Shown here piece after piece: positions 1 through 7,625 of a stretch of 25,481 nucleotides of DNA. This DNA is from DASPKT01 sp035626475 (GTDB lineage Bacteria; Pseudomonadota; Alphaproteobacteria; Azospirillales; Azospirillaceae). Position 1 is the stretch's first letter, and each line of letters begins with the position of its first letter. Location of the stretch: contig DASPNP010000079.1 of NCBI GenBank assembly GCA_035626475.1, positions 1 to 25,481 on the forward strand, in the 5' to 3' direction. The notes beneath the pieces are model-generated. The model worked only from the letters and a program-made list of their open reading frames with translations, had not been told where the DNA came from and made no database searches. The position numbers and the translations under genes were made by a program.

Positions 1-1
1 A

Positions 2-1042
2 ATCGCCCAGGGCACTCTGTAGGTGCTGTTCGAGTTCCAGACCCAGGTCGCGCGGTTGTTCGGCTGCGAGGTCGCCAATGCTTCGATGTACGACGGCTCG
101 ACCGCCTGCTGGGAAGCGATCGGAATGGCGCGCCGGATCACCCGGCGGACGCGCACCGTGGTGTCTTCGGGCCTTCACCCGCATTACGTCAGCGTCTGCA
201 AGACCATGGCGCGCTTCACCGGCGACCAGCTCGACACCGAGCTGCCCGAGCTTGCGGCCGAGACCGATGCCGAGCGGCTGATCGCACGCATCGACGGCGA
301 AACCAGCGCGGTGGTCGTCCAATATCCCGACATCCTCGGGCGGATCGCCGACCTGACGCCGATTGCCGAGGCGGCACATTCGGCGGGCGCGCTGCTGATC
401 GCGGTGGTGACCGAGCCGGTGGCGCTCGGGTTGATCAAGTCGCCGGGCGAGATGGGCGCCGACATCGTCGTCGGCGAGGGCCAGTCGATCGGCGTCGGAT
501 TGCAGTTCGGCGGGCCCTACGTCGGCCTGTTCGCCTGCCGCGAGAAGCACGTGCGCCAGATGCCCGGGCGGCTGGCCGGCGAGACCGTCGATGCGGAGGG
601 CAAGCGCGGCTTCGTGCTGACGCTGTCGACCCGCGAGCAGCATATCCGCCGTGAGAAGGCCACCAGCAACATCTGCACGAACTCCGGCCTGTGCGCGCTG
701 GCCTTCACCATCCATCTGTCGCTGCTGGGCGAGGCGGGCTTCACCGGCCTGTCGCGCCTGAACCACGCCAAGGCGGTGCAGCTGGCCGGCAAGCTCAAGG
801 GCGTGCCGGGCGTCGAGATCGTCAATGGCGGCTTCTTCAACGAGTTCACGCTGCGCCTCAAGAAGAACGCCAGCGAGGTCGTGAACGAGCTGGCCCGCCG
901 CAAGATCCTGGCCGGCGTGCCGGTCTCCCGCTTCTATCCCGAGGACGCCTCGGTCGCGAATTTGCTGCTGGTCGCCGCCACCGAGACCGTCACCGAGGCC
1001 GACATGGACGCGCTGGCGGCCGGCCTGAAGGAGGTGCTGTGA
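2..1042 (+). pseudogene. gcvPA: glycine dehydrogenase subunit 1 (GcvPA), 5'-partial, with in-frame amber codon
   Basis: This is the alpha-like half of the PLP-dependent P-protein of the glycine cleavage system, which decarboxylates glycine and loads aminomethyl onto lipoyl-GcvH in the cytosol. Codons from base 2 read IAQGTL, then TAG at 20-22, then VLFEFQTQVARLFGCEVAN. This matches the conserved family stretch, where the TAG position is normally Gln (CAG), so one C-to-T change would explain it. After the stop, 339 codons run to TGA at 1040-1042. They include a conserved-looking segment ending in STREQHIRREKATSNICTN near 620-690. The family is usually about 450 residues, so roughly 110 lie upstream of the window. 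The stop overlaps the gcvPB start by one base. Translation could restart at GTG 23, but that product would lack the N-terminal quarter. A sequencing or assembly error is equally possible, so calling it a pseudogene is provisional. Confidence 0.8.
20..22 (+). other. in-frame TAG nonsense codon in gcvPA
   Basis: TAG sits between CTG (17-19) and GTG (23-25) in the otherwise continuous gcvPA reading frame. The flanking residues (QGTL, stop, VLFEFQ) match the family closely. The codon therefore looks like CAG changed by one transition rather than a gene boundary. No ribosome binding site is visible before GTG 23. Confidence 0.85.
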
Positions 1043-2610
1043 TGAATACCCAGGGCCGCAAGACGACCCCGGACGCCGTCGCGTCCGACGCCTCCCCGAT
1101 CGCCACCTTCACCGGCAACCGCGCGCTGGTGCATGAGGAGGCGCTGATCTTCGAGATGGACAATCCGGGCGTCACCGGCGTCGACCTCGAAGCGCTCCCG
1201 ACTTCTGAGCTGCGCCTCGGCAAGCTGAAGCCGCGCGCGTCGGTCGGCCTGCCGGGCCTGTCCGAGCCGCAGGTGGTGCGCCACTACACCCGCCTGTCGC
1301 AGAAGAACCTGGGCATCGACACCACGCTGTACCCGCTGGGCTCGTGCACCATGAAGCACAACCCGCGGATCAACGAGAAGCTGGCCCGCCTGCCCGGCTT
1401 CGGCGACATCCACCCGATGCAGCCGGAGAGCACGGTCCAGGGCGCGCTGGAGCTGATCGACCGGCTGGCCTACTGGCTGAAGACGCTGACCGGCATGCCG
1501 GCCGTCGCCATGAGCCCGGCCGCCGGCGCCCATGGCGAGCTGTGCGGCCTGCTGGCGATCCGCTCGGCGCTGGCGGCCAAGGGCGAGGCCCACCGCAAGC
1601 GCGTGCTGGTGCCGGAGTCCGCGCACGGCACCAACCCCGCGACGGCGGCCTTCTGCGGCTTCACCGTCGACCCGATCCCGGCCGAGGACAATGGCCGCGT
1701 CAGCGTCGAGGCGGTGAAGGCCAAGCTCGGCCCCGACGTCGCCTGCATCATGCTGACCAACCCCAACACCTGCGGCCTGTTCGAGCCGCATGTGAAGGAG
1801 ATCGCCGACGCGGTGCACGCGGCCGGCGGCTATTTCTACTGTGACGGCGCCAACTACAACGCCATCGTCGGCCGGGTGCGCCCGGCGGACCTCGGCGTCG
1901 ACGCCATGCACATCAACCTGCACAAGACCTTCAGCACGCCGCATGGCGGCGGCGGCCCGGGCTCCGGCCCGGTGGTGCTGTCCGAGGCGCTGGCGCCCTA
2001 CGCGCCGCTGCCCTTCGTCGTGCACGGCAAGGACGGCTTCCACCTGGTCGAGCATTACGGCGAGACCGAGCTGAAGCCGTTCGGGCGCCTGAAGGGCTTC
2101 CACGGCCAGATGGGCATGTTCGTGCGGGCGCTCGCCTACATGATGAGCCACGGCGCCGACGGCCTGCGCCAAGCCTCCGGCGATGCGGTGCTGAACGCCA
2201 ACTACGTGCTGGCGCAGCTGTCGGACGTCATGACGGCGCCCTTCGGCGGTCCCTGCATGCACGAGGCGCTGTTCGACGACAGCTTCCTGAAGGGTACCGG
2301 CGTCACCACGCTCGACTTCGCCAAGGCGATGATCGACGAGGGCTTCCATCCCATGACCATGTACTTCCCCCTGGTCGTGCACGGGGCCTTCCTGGTGGAG
2401 CCGACCGAGACCGAGTCCAAGCAGTCGCTGGACCAGTTCGTCGGCACCATGCGCCACCTCGCGGAGAAGGCGAAGGCCGGCGACGCCGCCCACTTCCTGG
2501 CCGCCCCGGTCTACACGCCGCGGCGTCGCCTGGACGAGACGGCCGCGGCCCGCAAGCCGGTCCTGCGCTGGACCCCGCCCGCTCCGGCCCACAGCCAGGC
2601 GGCGGAGTGA
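1042..2610 (+). CDS. gcvPB: glycine dehydrogenase (decarboxylating) subunit 2, GcvPB
   Basis: This is the catalytic PLP-bearing half of the glycine cleavage P-protein, 522 residues, a normal length for the family. The internal-aldimine lysine is in INLHKTFSTPHGGGGPG (Lys295, codon at 1924-1926), followed by the characteristic glycine-rich loop. Other family stretches include TTLYPLGSCTMKHNP, SPAAGAHGELCGL and PESAHGTNPATA. The ATG at 1042 overlaps the gcvPA stop in an ATGA arrangement, so the subunits are translationally coupled, as expected for an alpha2beta2 enzyme. The frame is intact. If the amber codon upstream is real, this subunit would lack a full-length partner and polarity could lower its expression. 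The N-terminal ~25 residues are low-complexity and probably disordered. Confidence 0.95.
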   Translation: MNTQGRKTTPDAVASDASPIATFTGNRALVHEEALIFEMDNPGVTGVDLEALPTSELRLGKLKPRASVGLPGLSEPQVVRHYTRLSQKNLGIDTTLYPLGSCTMKHNPRINEKLARLPGFGDIHPMQPESTVQGALELIDRLAYWLKTLTGMPAVAMSPAAGAHGELCGLLAIRSALAAKGEAHRKRVLVPESAHGTNPATAAFCGFTVDPIPAEDNGRVSVEAVKAKLGPDVACIMLTNPNTCGLFEPHVKEIADAVHAAGGYFYCDGANYNAIVGRVRPADLGVDAMHINLHKTFSTPHGGGGPGSGPVVLSEALAPYAPLPFVVHGKDGFHLVEHYGETELKPFGRLKGFHGQMGMFVRALAYMMSHGADGLRQASGDAVLNANYVLAQLSDVMTAPFGGPCMHEALFDDSFLKGTGVTTLDFAKAMIDEGFHPMTMYFPLVVHGAFLVEPTETESKQSLDQFVGTMRHLAEKAKAGDAAHFLAAPVYTPRRRLDETAAARKPVLRWTPPAPAHSQAAE

Positions 2611-2653
2611 CGGCCGGCCGGCTTCGGTTGGGCTGAGCAGGTAAGGATGAGGG

Positions 2654-2680
2654 CGGCGCCGGCGATGGCGCCGGCCTTTT
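2654..2680 (+). terminator. candidate Rho-independent terminator after gcvPB
   Basis: A seven-base-pair G/C stem (CGGCGCC at 2654-2660 with GGCGCCG at 2667-2673) encloses a six-base loop. GCC and then TTTT at 2677-2680 follow. It lies 44 bases past the gcvPB stop. The T-tract is short, so this is probable rather than certain. Confidence 0.5.
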
Positions 2681-2687
2681 CCTATAT

Positions 2688-2710
2688 GGAGAGGAGGGGC
2701 GATCCTCTCC
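2688..2710 (+). other. 8-bp perfect hairpin between gcvPB and the binding-protein gene
   Basis: GGAGAGGA at 2688-2695 is complementary to TCCTCTCC at 2703-2710, with a seven-base loop. It follows the first hairpin closely. It could be a second terminator or a leader structure for the gene starting at 2789. Only a weak T-run follows. No convincing promoter is visible between here and 2789. Confidence 0.35.
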
Positions 2711-2788
2711 TTACAGTTACTTGTGGAGCTCCGGCGGGTTGCACTAATGTGACGGCCTCGCCCCTCCACCGGTGGCCGCCGTCAACGA

Positions 2789-3586
2789 ATGCCCCTCCGC
2801 CTCCGCCATCTCCTGACGCTGCTCGGCGTCGTCCTCGGCTGCGCGCTCGGCCCGGGCGGCGTGGGACAGGCGCGGGCGGCGGATGTGCTGATCGTGTCCG
2901 ATCCCTGGTGCCCCTACGCCTGCGATCCGTCGGGCGGGCAGGACGGCTACATGATCGACATCGCCCGCGAGGTCTACAAGGACGCCGGGCTGACGGTCGA
3001 GTACCGGCTGGTCAACTTCCAGGTGATGAAGCGCATGATCCTGGACGGGTCGGCCGACGCCGTGCCGGGGGCCAGCACCGACATGGACGGCGCGCTGCTG
3101 CTGCCGCGCGTGGCTCAGGGCCGCTCGGCCAACGGCGTGGCGGTGCGGTCCGACAGCCGCTTCGCCTATGAGGGGCCGGAGAGCTTCCTGCCGCACAAGC
3201 TGGCGGTGGTGCGCGACTATAATTACGGCAAGGCCATTCAGGCCTACATCGACACGCACAAGCACAATCCCGCCCGCATCGAGACCCTGGCCGGCTACGG
3301 CTATTCCCAGGTGCCGCAGGGGCTGCGCCTGGTGGCGGCGGGCGGCGCCGACCTGTTCATCGACGACCAGAACGTGCTGCTCTGGAACCTTGCGCGGCTG
3401 CAGATGGCCCGGAACATCCGGGTCGTCAGCCTGCGCGACGACGCCGACCTCTTCATCGGCTTCTCCAAGAAGGCGCCCAAGGGCGCCGAGCGCATGCGCA
3501 TCCTGGAGCAGGGGATCGAGAAGCTCCGCGCCGACGGCCGCCTCTCGCGCATCCTCGCCGTCTATGGCCTGACCGACTGGAAATGA
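2789..3586 (+). CDS. periplasmic solute-binding protein, SBP_bac_3-like, CPYxC type (paralogue 1)
   Basis: 265 residues. An N-terminal hydrophobic signal peptide (about residues 1-31, ending near QARAA) is followed by an amino-acid-type binding fold: DVLIVSDPWCPYACDP, then GYMIDIAREVYKDAGLTVEYRL. The C-terminus ends in a helix and YGLTDWK. By family this should be a soluble periplasmic binding protein of the ABC amino-acid class; the ligand is unknown. Two cysteines in CPYAC are unusual for the family and could form a disulfide or bind a metal. No permease or ATPase gene is adjacent, so it is either an orphan component or a sensor. It is clearly paralogous to the gene at 3707, sharing the CPYxC block, GYMxDxAR, VEYRL and the YGLTDW end. 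The ATG at 2789 has no strong Shine-Dalgarno but gives a proper signal peptide. Confidence 0.85.
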   Translation: MPLRLRHLLTLLGVVLGCALGPGGVGQARAADVLIVSDPWCPYACDPSGGQDGYMIDIAREVYKDAGLTVEYRLVNFQVMKRMILDGSADAVPGASTDMDGALLLPRVAQGRSANGVAVRSDSRFAYEGPESFLPHKLAVVRDYNYGKAIQAYIDTHKHNPARIETLAGYGYSQVPQGLRLVAAGGADLFIDDQNVLLWNLARLQMARNIRVVSLRDDADLFIGFSKKAPKGAERMRILEQGIEKLRADGRLSRILAVYGLTDWK

Positions 3587-3706
3587 CCGCCCTATCCTGA
3601 GGGTCAGCGTCGGCCGTCGCCGGGACGCCGCCGGCCGATTTCCCCTGCCCCGGCGGCGGATTTTCGGGAATACTTCCCTCAGTATGGCCGCGCCGGACGC
3701 GGCACG

Positions 3707-4585
3707 GTGGGAGGGCCCTTGCGGAACCCCTGGAAGAATGCCCTGGGACTGGTCCTCGGCATGGCGCTGCTGGCGATCCCGGCCGCCGCCAAGGCGCCGG
3801 CGCAGTCCGGGCCGGATCCGGCGTCCCGGGCGGAGGGAAAGCCCGAGCCCGCCGACCGCCTCATCGTGCTGGCCGCCGATCCCTGGTGCCCCTACAACTG
3901 CGATCCCCAGGCCGACGGCCAGGAAGGCTACATGGTCGATGTCGCCCGCGCCGTGTTCGAGCCGCTGGGCTACCGGGTCGAGTACCGGCTGATGAGCTGG
4001 ACCCAGGCACTGCGCATGGCCGAGGACGGCAAGGTGCACGGGCTGGTCGGCGCCGGCGAGACCGACTTCGCCGACCTCATCTTCCCCGCCCATCCGCTCG
4101 GCCTGTCCGAGAACGCCATCGCCACCCGGCGCGGCCATGCCTTCGCCTGGAAGGGACCGGCCTCGCTGGCGGGCCACCGCATGGCCGTGATCAAGGACTA
4201 CTCCTACGGCAGCGTGCTCGATCCCTACATCGAGGAGCATGCCGACGACCCGTCCCGCGTCACGGTGCTCAGCGGCTTCGGCTACGCGCTGCTGAACCAG
4301 AGCCTGCGCGGGCTGGTGGAGGGGCGCTACGACCTGGTGCCGGAGGACGCCAACGTGCTGGCCTGGGGCCTGCGCCGCATGAAGCTGGAGGAGCGGGTGG
4401 CGCAGCACCCGCTGAACGACGGCGAACCCGTCCATATCGGCTTCCCCAAGGGCCAGCCGCGCTCGGCCGAGCTGGCGCGGCTGATGACGCGCGGGATCGA
4501 GGGTATGCGCCGCGACGGCACCCTCGCCGCCATCCTGGCGCGCTACGGCCTGACCGACTGGCAGCCGGCCCAGGCGGCGCGTTGA
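3707..4585 (+). CDS. periplasmic solute-binding protein, SBP_bac_3-like, CPYxC type (paralogue 2)
   Basis: 292 residues from GTG 3707. A TTG start at 3719 is equally plausible, because GGAGGG at 3710-3715 would then serve as its ribosome site; it gives a 288-residue form with the signal peptide MRNPWKNALGLVLGMALL. A Pro/Ala linker follows the signal peptide, then LIVLAADPWCPYNCDP, GYMVDVARAVFEPLGYRVEYRL and a final YGLTDWQ. The fold and role match the preceding gene, from which it has diverged well beyond a recent duplication. The CPYxC cysteine pair is retained, which suggests it matters. The gene lies 120 bases after paralogue 1 and 83 bases before an aminotransferase, so co-transcription and a link to amino-acid use are reasonable inferences. 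The ligand cannot be read from the sequence. Confidence 0.82.
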   Translation: MGGPLRNPWKNALGLVLGMALLAIPAAAKAPAQSGPDPASRAEGKPEPADRLIVLAADPWCPYNCDPQADGQEGYMVDVARAVFEPLGYRVEYRLMSWTQALRMAEDGKVHGLVGAGETDFADLIFPAHPLGLSENAIATRRGHAFAWKGPASLAGHRMAVIKDYSYGSVLDPYIEEHADDPSRVTVLSGFGYALLNQSLRGLVEGRYDLVPEDANVLAWGLRRMKLEERVAQHPLNDGEPVHIGFPKGQPRSAELARLMTRGIEGMRRDGTLAAILARYGLTDWQPAQAAR

Positions 4586-4668
4586 ACCTCCCCCGGCGCC
4601 TCTTGACGCCGGCCCGCCGCTCGCCGACCCTTCGCCTCCCATCCAGCACGACCCCGGGGAGCGCCCGC

Positions 4669-5847
4669 GTGAAGTCCGGCAACGCCATCCTGTCCGGCTA
4701 CGGCACCACCATCTTCGAGGTGATGTCGCGGCTGGCGAACGAGCACAAGGCGGTCAATCTCGGCCAGGGTTTCCCCGACGACCGCGGCCCGCCCGACGTG
4801 CTGGAACATGCGGCCACGGCCCTGCTGGAGGGCTGGAACCAGTACCCGCCGATGATGGGCCTGCCGGCCCTGCGCCAAGCGGTGGCCCACCATGCCGGGC
4901 GCTTCTACGGGCTTGAGGTCGACTGGCAGTCCGAGGTGATGGTGACCTCCGGCGCCACCGAGGCGCTGGCCGCCTGCCTGTTCGGGCTGATCGAACCGGG
5001 CGACGAGGTGGTGCTGTTCGAACCGCTCTACGACTCTTACGTCCCCATCATCCGCCGCGCCGGCGGCGTGCCCCGATTCGTGCGGCTGCGCCCGCCGGGC
5101 TGGAGCTTCACGGAAGAGGATCTGCGCGCCGTCTTCTCCCCGAAGACCAAGCTGGTGCTGCTCAACAACCCGCTGAACCCGGCGGCCAAGGTGTACGGCA
5201 GGGCGGAGCTGGAGCTGCTGGCGAAGCTGGTCCTGGAGTTCGATTGCCTGGCGGTCTGCGACGAGGTGTACGAGCACCTGGTCTTCGACGGCCGCGCCCA
5301 CATTCCCCTGATGAGCCTGCCCGGCATGCGCGACCGGTGCCTTCGCATCGGCTCGGCCGGCAAGACCTTCTCGCTGACGGGCTGGAAGGTCGGCTACGTC
5401 ACGGCGGCGCCTTCCGTGCTGCAGCCGGTGGCGAAGGCGCACCAGTTCCTGACCTTCACCACCCCGCCCAACCTGCAGGCCGCCGTCGCCTACGGCCTTG
5501 CCAAGGACGATGCCTATTTCCACGGGCTGGCGGCGGAGATGGGTGCCAAGCGCGACCGTCTGTCCGCCGGGCTGGCGCGGGCGGGCCTGCCGGTGCTGCC
5601 GGCCGAGGGCACCTACTTCGTCGTCGCCGACATCGCCGGGCTGGGCTTCCAGGGCTCCGACACTGATTATTGCCGCCACCTGACGGTCGAGGCCGGCGTC
5701 ACCGCCATCCCCGTCGGCGCCTTCTATGAGCCCCGCGCGGACGCCGAACCGCCGCCCTCGACCCTCATCCGCTTCTGCTTCGCCAAGCAGGACCAGGTGC
5801 TGGACGAGGCCGTGGCAAGGTTGGAGCGGTTCTTCGGGCGAGGCTGA
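4669..5847 (+). CDS. PLP-dependent class I/II aminotransferase
   Basis: 392 residues, fold type I. The start is GTG 4669 because GGGGAG at 4656-4661 sits seven bases upstream and the protein then begins KSGNAILSGYGTTIFEVMSRLA, typical of the family. Visible motifs are VNLGQGFPD, the substrate-loop Tyr in YPPMMGLPALR, VTSGATEAL, NNPLNPAAKV (Asn for PLP), CDEVYEHLVF (Asp for the pyridine N), SAGKTFSLTGWKVGY with the Schiff-base lysine Lys232, and the carboxylate-binding Arg in LIRFCFAK. It transfers an amino group from an amino acid to a 2-oxo acid in the cytosol. The closest described groups are the kynurenine/glutamine/methionine aminotransferase-like enzymes, but substrate cannot be fixed here. 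It follows the two binding-protein genes on the same strand. Confidence 0.9.
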   Translation: MKSGNAILSGYGTTIFEVMSRLANEHKAVNLGQGFPDDRGPPDVLEHAATALLEGWNQYPPMMGLPALRQAVAHHAGRFYGLEVDWQSEVMVTSGATEALAACLFGLIEPGDEVVLFEPLYDSYVPIIRRAGGVPRFVRLRPPGWSFTEEDLRAVFSPKTKLVLLNNPLNPAAKVYGRAELELLAKLVLEFDCLAVCDEVYEHLVFDGRAHIPLMSLPGMRDRCLRIGSAGKTFSLTGWKVGYVTAAPSVLQPVAKAHQFLTFTTPPNLQAAVAYGLAKDDAYFHGLAAEMGAKRDRLSAGLARAGLPVLPAEGTYFVVADIAGLGFQGSDTDYCRHLTVEAGVTAIPVGAFYEPRADAEPPPSTLIRFCFAKQDQVLDEAVARLERFFGRG

Positions 5848-5849
5848 AA

Positions 5850-5915
5850 CATCCCTCGCCCCTTGCGGGAGAGGGATGGGCCCCGCCGCGAAGCGGTGGG
5901 AGGGTGAGGGGGCGG
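5850..5915 (+). repeat. intergenic palindromic repeat, copy 1 (direct)
   Basis: It starts three bases after the aminotransferase stop. CATCCCTC at 5850-5857 pairs with GAGGGATG at 5871-5878 around CCCCTTGCGGG. A small CCGC/GCGG hairpin and a GGGAGGGTGAGGGG tail follow. It is similar along most of its length to the reverse complement of 5984-6045, so the two are inverted copies of one element. It can act as a transcription terminator between converging genes. Confidence 0.75.
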
Positions 5916-5983
5916 ACGCCGCAGGCGGACGTTCTCATCGCATATTAAAGGCACGACCGTTGAGCAGGCCCGGCTTCGCCGGT

Positions 5984-6045
5984 CCACCCCTCATCCCCCC
6001 ACGCCTCCGGCGCGGGTCCCTCCTTCTCCCTCAAGGGGAGAAGGA
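5984..6045 (-). repeat. intergenic palindromic repeat, copy 2 (inverted), running into the next gene
   Basis: Read on the minus strand it runs CCTTCTCCCCTTGAGGGAG and on to GGATGAGGGG, aligning with copy 1. The hairpin is a perfect ten-base-pair stem, TCCTTCTCCC at 6021-6030 with GGGAGAAGGA at 6036-6045. The loop holds the stop codon of the minus-strand gene (6031-6033). The terminal residues KSFSP of that protein are encoded by the repeat. Confidence 0.75.
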
Positions 6046-7437
6046 TTTACGCCGCCGCATCTCCCACCAGCGCATCGCCGCCACGGCGACCACCAGGGTG
6101 GCCAGCCAGATCATGCGGCTCTGGTAGCGGTCATGGGGGTTGGAGAGCACGCCGCAGATGAAGGCGTTGCCCAGCAGGGCGAGCCAGACGAAGGCTATCA
6201 GCATGACGATCTCCCCCTGACGCTCCCGCACGGCCCAGGCCAGTGCCGCCAGCGAAAGGACCAGCGACAGCCAGCCGACCGGCACATGGACCGCGTTCAG
6301 CGCGTCGAACAGCCCCTGGGTCGTCTCCTGCCGCTGCTGCCTGGCGGCGGTGAAGCCCTCGTTCAGGTGCGGCAGGTAGCCGGAGATCATCCAGCGCGTG
6401 ACCTCCTGCCACTCGTCCAGCCCGTCGCCGGTCTTGAAGGTGGCGAACTGCGCCAGGGTGGAGCGGAGCGCCGTCGTCGCCTGCATGCCGGGATAGCGGC
6501 GCAGCGTCTCGGCGGTGATGGCCGCCAGCTCCGCCTCCGCTCCCTCGAATCCGCCCATCATCTGGAAGGGGCTGTCGGCGTGCCAGATCCAGTCGTCGGC
6601 GGTCCGGGGCATCCGGTCCTTGTAGTCGCACAGCCGGTAAGCCGGATCGGGGCAGGTCTCGTCCAGGAAGCGCTGCGCGATGCCGTCCTGCACCAGCCGG
6701 CCGAAGATGAAGCTCGCCCCGCCGGGGGTGAAGGCGTAGCTGCCGGTGATCAGCCCTGTCGCCAGCGGCATGCCGACCACGGCGCCCGCCAGCAGCAGGG
6801 CCGGGGCCAGCGGGGCGGGGCGGCCCAGCCAGGACAGGCGCTTGGCCAGCAGCCACGCCGCGCCCGCGCAGATCACCAGCCCGCCGGCCAGCGCCATGCT
6901 GGACATGTGCGACAGCAGGGCCAGCAGTCCAACGGCGGCGACGCCGACGGTCTCCAGCCCGCTCAAGGTCCGGCGGTGGAAGGCCAGCAGCCAGACGCAG
7001 AGCACCAGCAGCGGCACCAGCGCGTCCGGCATCAACTGCGCCGCGTACCAGCCGATGCCGGTGCCGAGCGCCAGCAGCGCCGTCACCGCCAGGGTGGCGA
7101 GCGCCCCGTGCGCCACGCCGCAGGCCCGGAGCGTGAGGCGCACCAGCCAGACGGTCGAGGCCGCCTGCAGCAGCACCGGCCCCCACAGGCTGAGCCAGCC
7201 CAGGCTGCTCCCGGCCAGGAACAGGCCGTAGAACAGCGAGCGGCCGGGCTCCAGCGTCAGGTCGAAGGCGCGCTTGATGTAGCCGCCCGTGTCGAAGAAC
7301 ACGATGGGCCAGCCGTTCCAGATGGCCGGCGCCAGCAGCAGCGCCACGGCGACGGCTATCGCCAGAGCGGCGCTGAAGCGGCGGGCGGCGGGGGTGTGCA
7401 TGAGGGCATCGGCTCCCGGTGGCGGTGTCCGGGGCAT
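6031..7437 (-). CDS. polytopic membrane protein of unknown function
   Basis: 468 residues from ATG 7437. GGGGGG seven to twelve bases upstream on the minus strand supports this start; a TTG at 7461 and an ATG at 7401 are alternatives. It shows roughly ten hydrophobic helices: one near residue 30, a group between about 80 and 240, and a pair near the C-terminus. A large extracytoplasmic loop (about 240-370) contains LVQDGIAQRFLDETCPDPAYRLC with two cysteines. The FFDTGGYI motif after the first helix recalls the loop-1 acidic motif of GT-C glycosyltransferases and related polytopic enzymes, but this is only a resemblance. I do not recognise a defined function. The end of the protein (KSFSP) comes from an intergenic repeat. 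It is divergent from the macroglobulin gene and convergent with the aminotransferase. Confidence 0.8.
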   Translation of the reverse strand: MPRTPPPGADALMHTPAARRFSAALAIAVAVALLLAPAIWNGWPIVFFDTGGYIKRAFDLTLEPGRSLFYGLFLAGSSLGWLSLWGPVLLQAASTVWLVRLTLRACGVAHGALATLAVTALLALGTGIGWYAAQLMPDALVPLLVLCVWLLAFHRRTLSGLETVGVAAVGLLALLSHMSSMALAGGLVICAGAAWLLAKRLSWLGRPAPLAPALLLAGAVVGMPLATGLITGSYAFTPGGASFIFGRLVQDGIAQRFLDETCPDPAYRLCDYKDRMPRTADDWIWHADSPFQMMGGFEGAEAELAAITAETLRRYPGMQATTALRSTLAQFATFKTGDGLDEWQEVTRWMISGYLPHLNEGFTAARQQRQETTQGLFDALNAVHVPVGWLSLVLSLAALAWAVRERQGEIVMLIAFVWLALLGNAFICGVLSNPHDRYQSRMIWLATLVVAVAAMRWWEMRRRKSFSP

Positions 7438-7625
7438 CGCACACCCCCCGCGCTGCCGCAAGTGCTCAAGTCGGGGGTTGCAAAGATGGTGGAATCGGCC
7501 CCAATTGGCCGCGATGGCGCCATCATCGGGCGGTAACCCTCGCGCGAAGCCCCTCGCGCGGCGGTCCGGCCGGGCGGCCGCCGCGTTCCGTCACCTCCTC
7601 TCCCGGGTATAAGGCCAGGTCCGTA
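7438..7625. promoter_or_regulatory. divergent intergenic region with palindromes
   Basis: This 188-base spacer serves two divergent genes. It contains a perfect 12-base palindrome GATGGCGCCATC (7513-7524) and a nearby GGCC/GGCC pair around CAATT. TATAAG at 7608-7613 resembles a -10 box for the macroglobulin gene, but no good -35 is present and the leader would be very short. The palindrome is a possible operator; no regulator can be named. Confidence 0.3.

Noticed and set aside
1..22. True start of a shorter GcvPA at GTG 23
   Set aside because: The codons before TAG continue the conserved family sequence and no ribosome site precedes GTG 23, so the gene most likely begins upstream of the window.
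4593..4612. Possible terminator between paralogue 2 and the aminotransferase
   Set aside because: CCGGCG/CGCCGG can pair around an eight-base loop, but no T-tract follows and the genes look co-directional.
2744..4642. A 632-codon minus-strand frame across both binding-protein genes
   Set aside because: It spans two real genes and their spacer and has shadow composition; it merely reflects lack of stops in GC-rich DNA.
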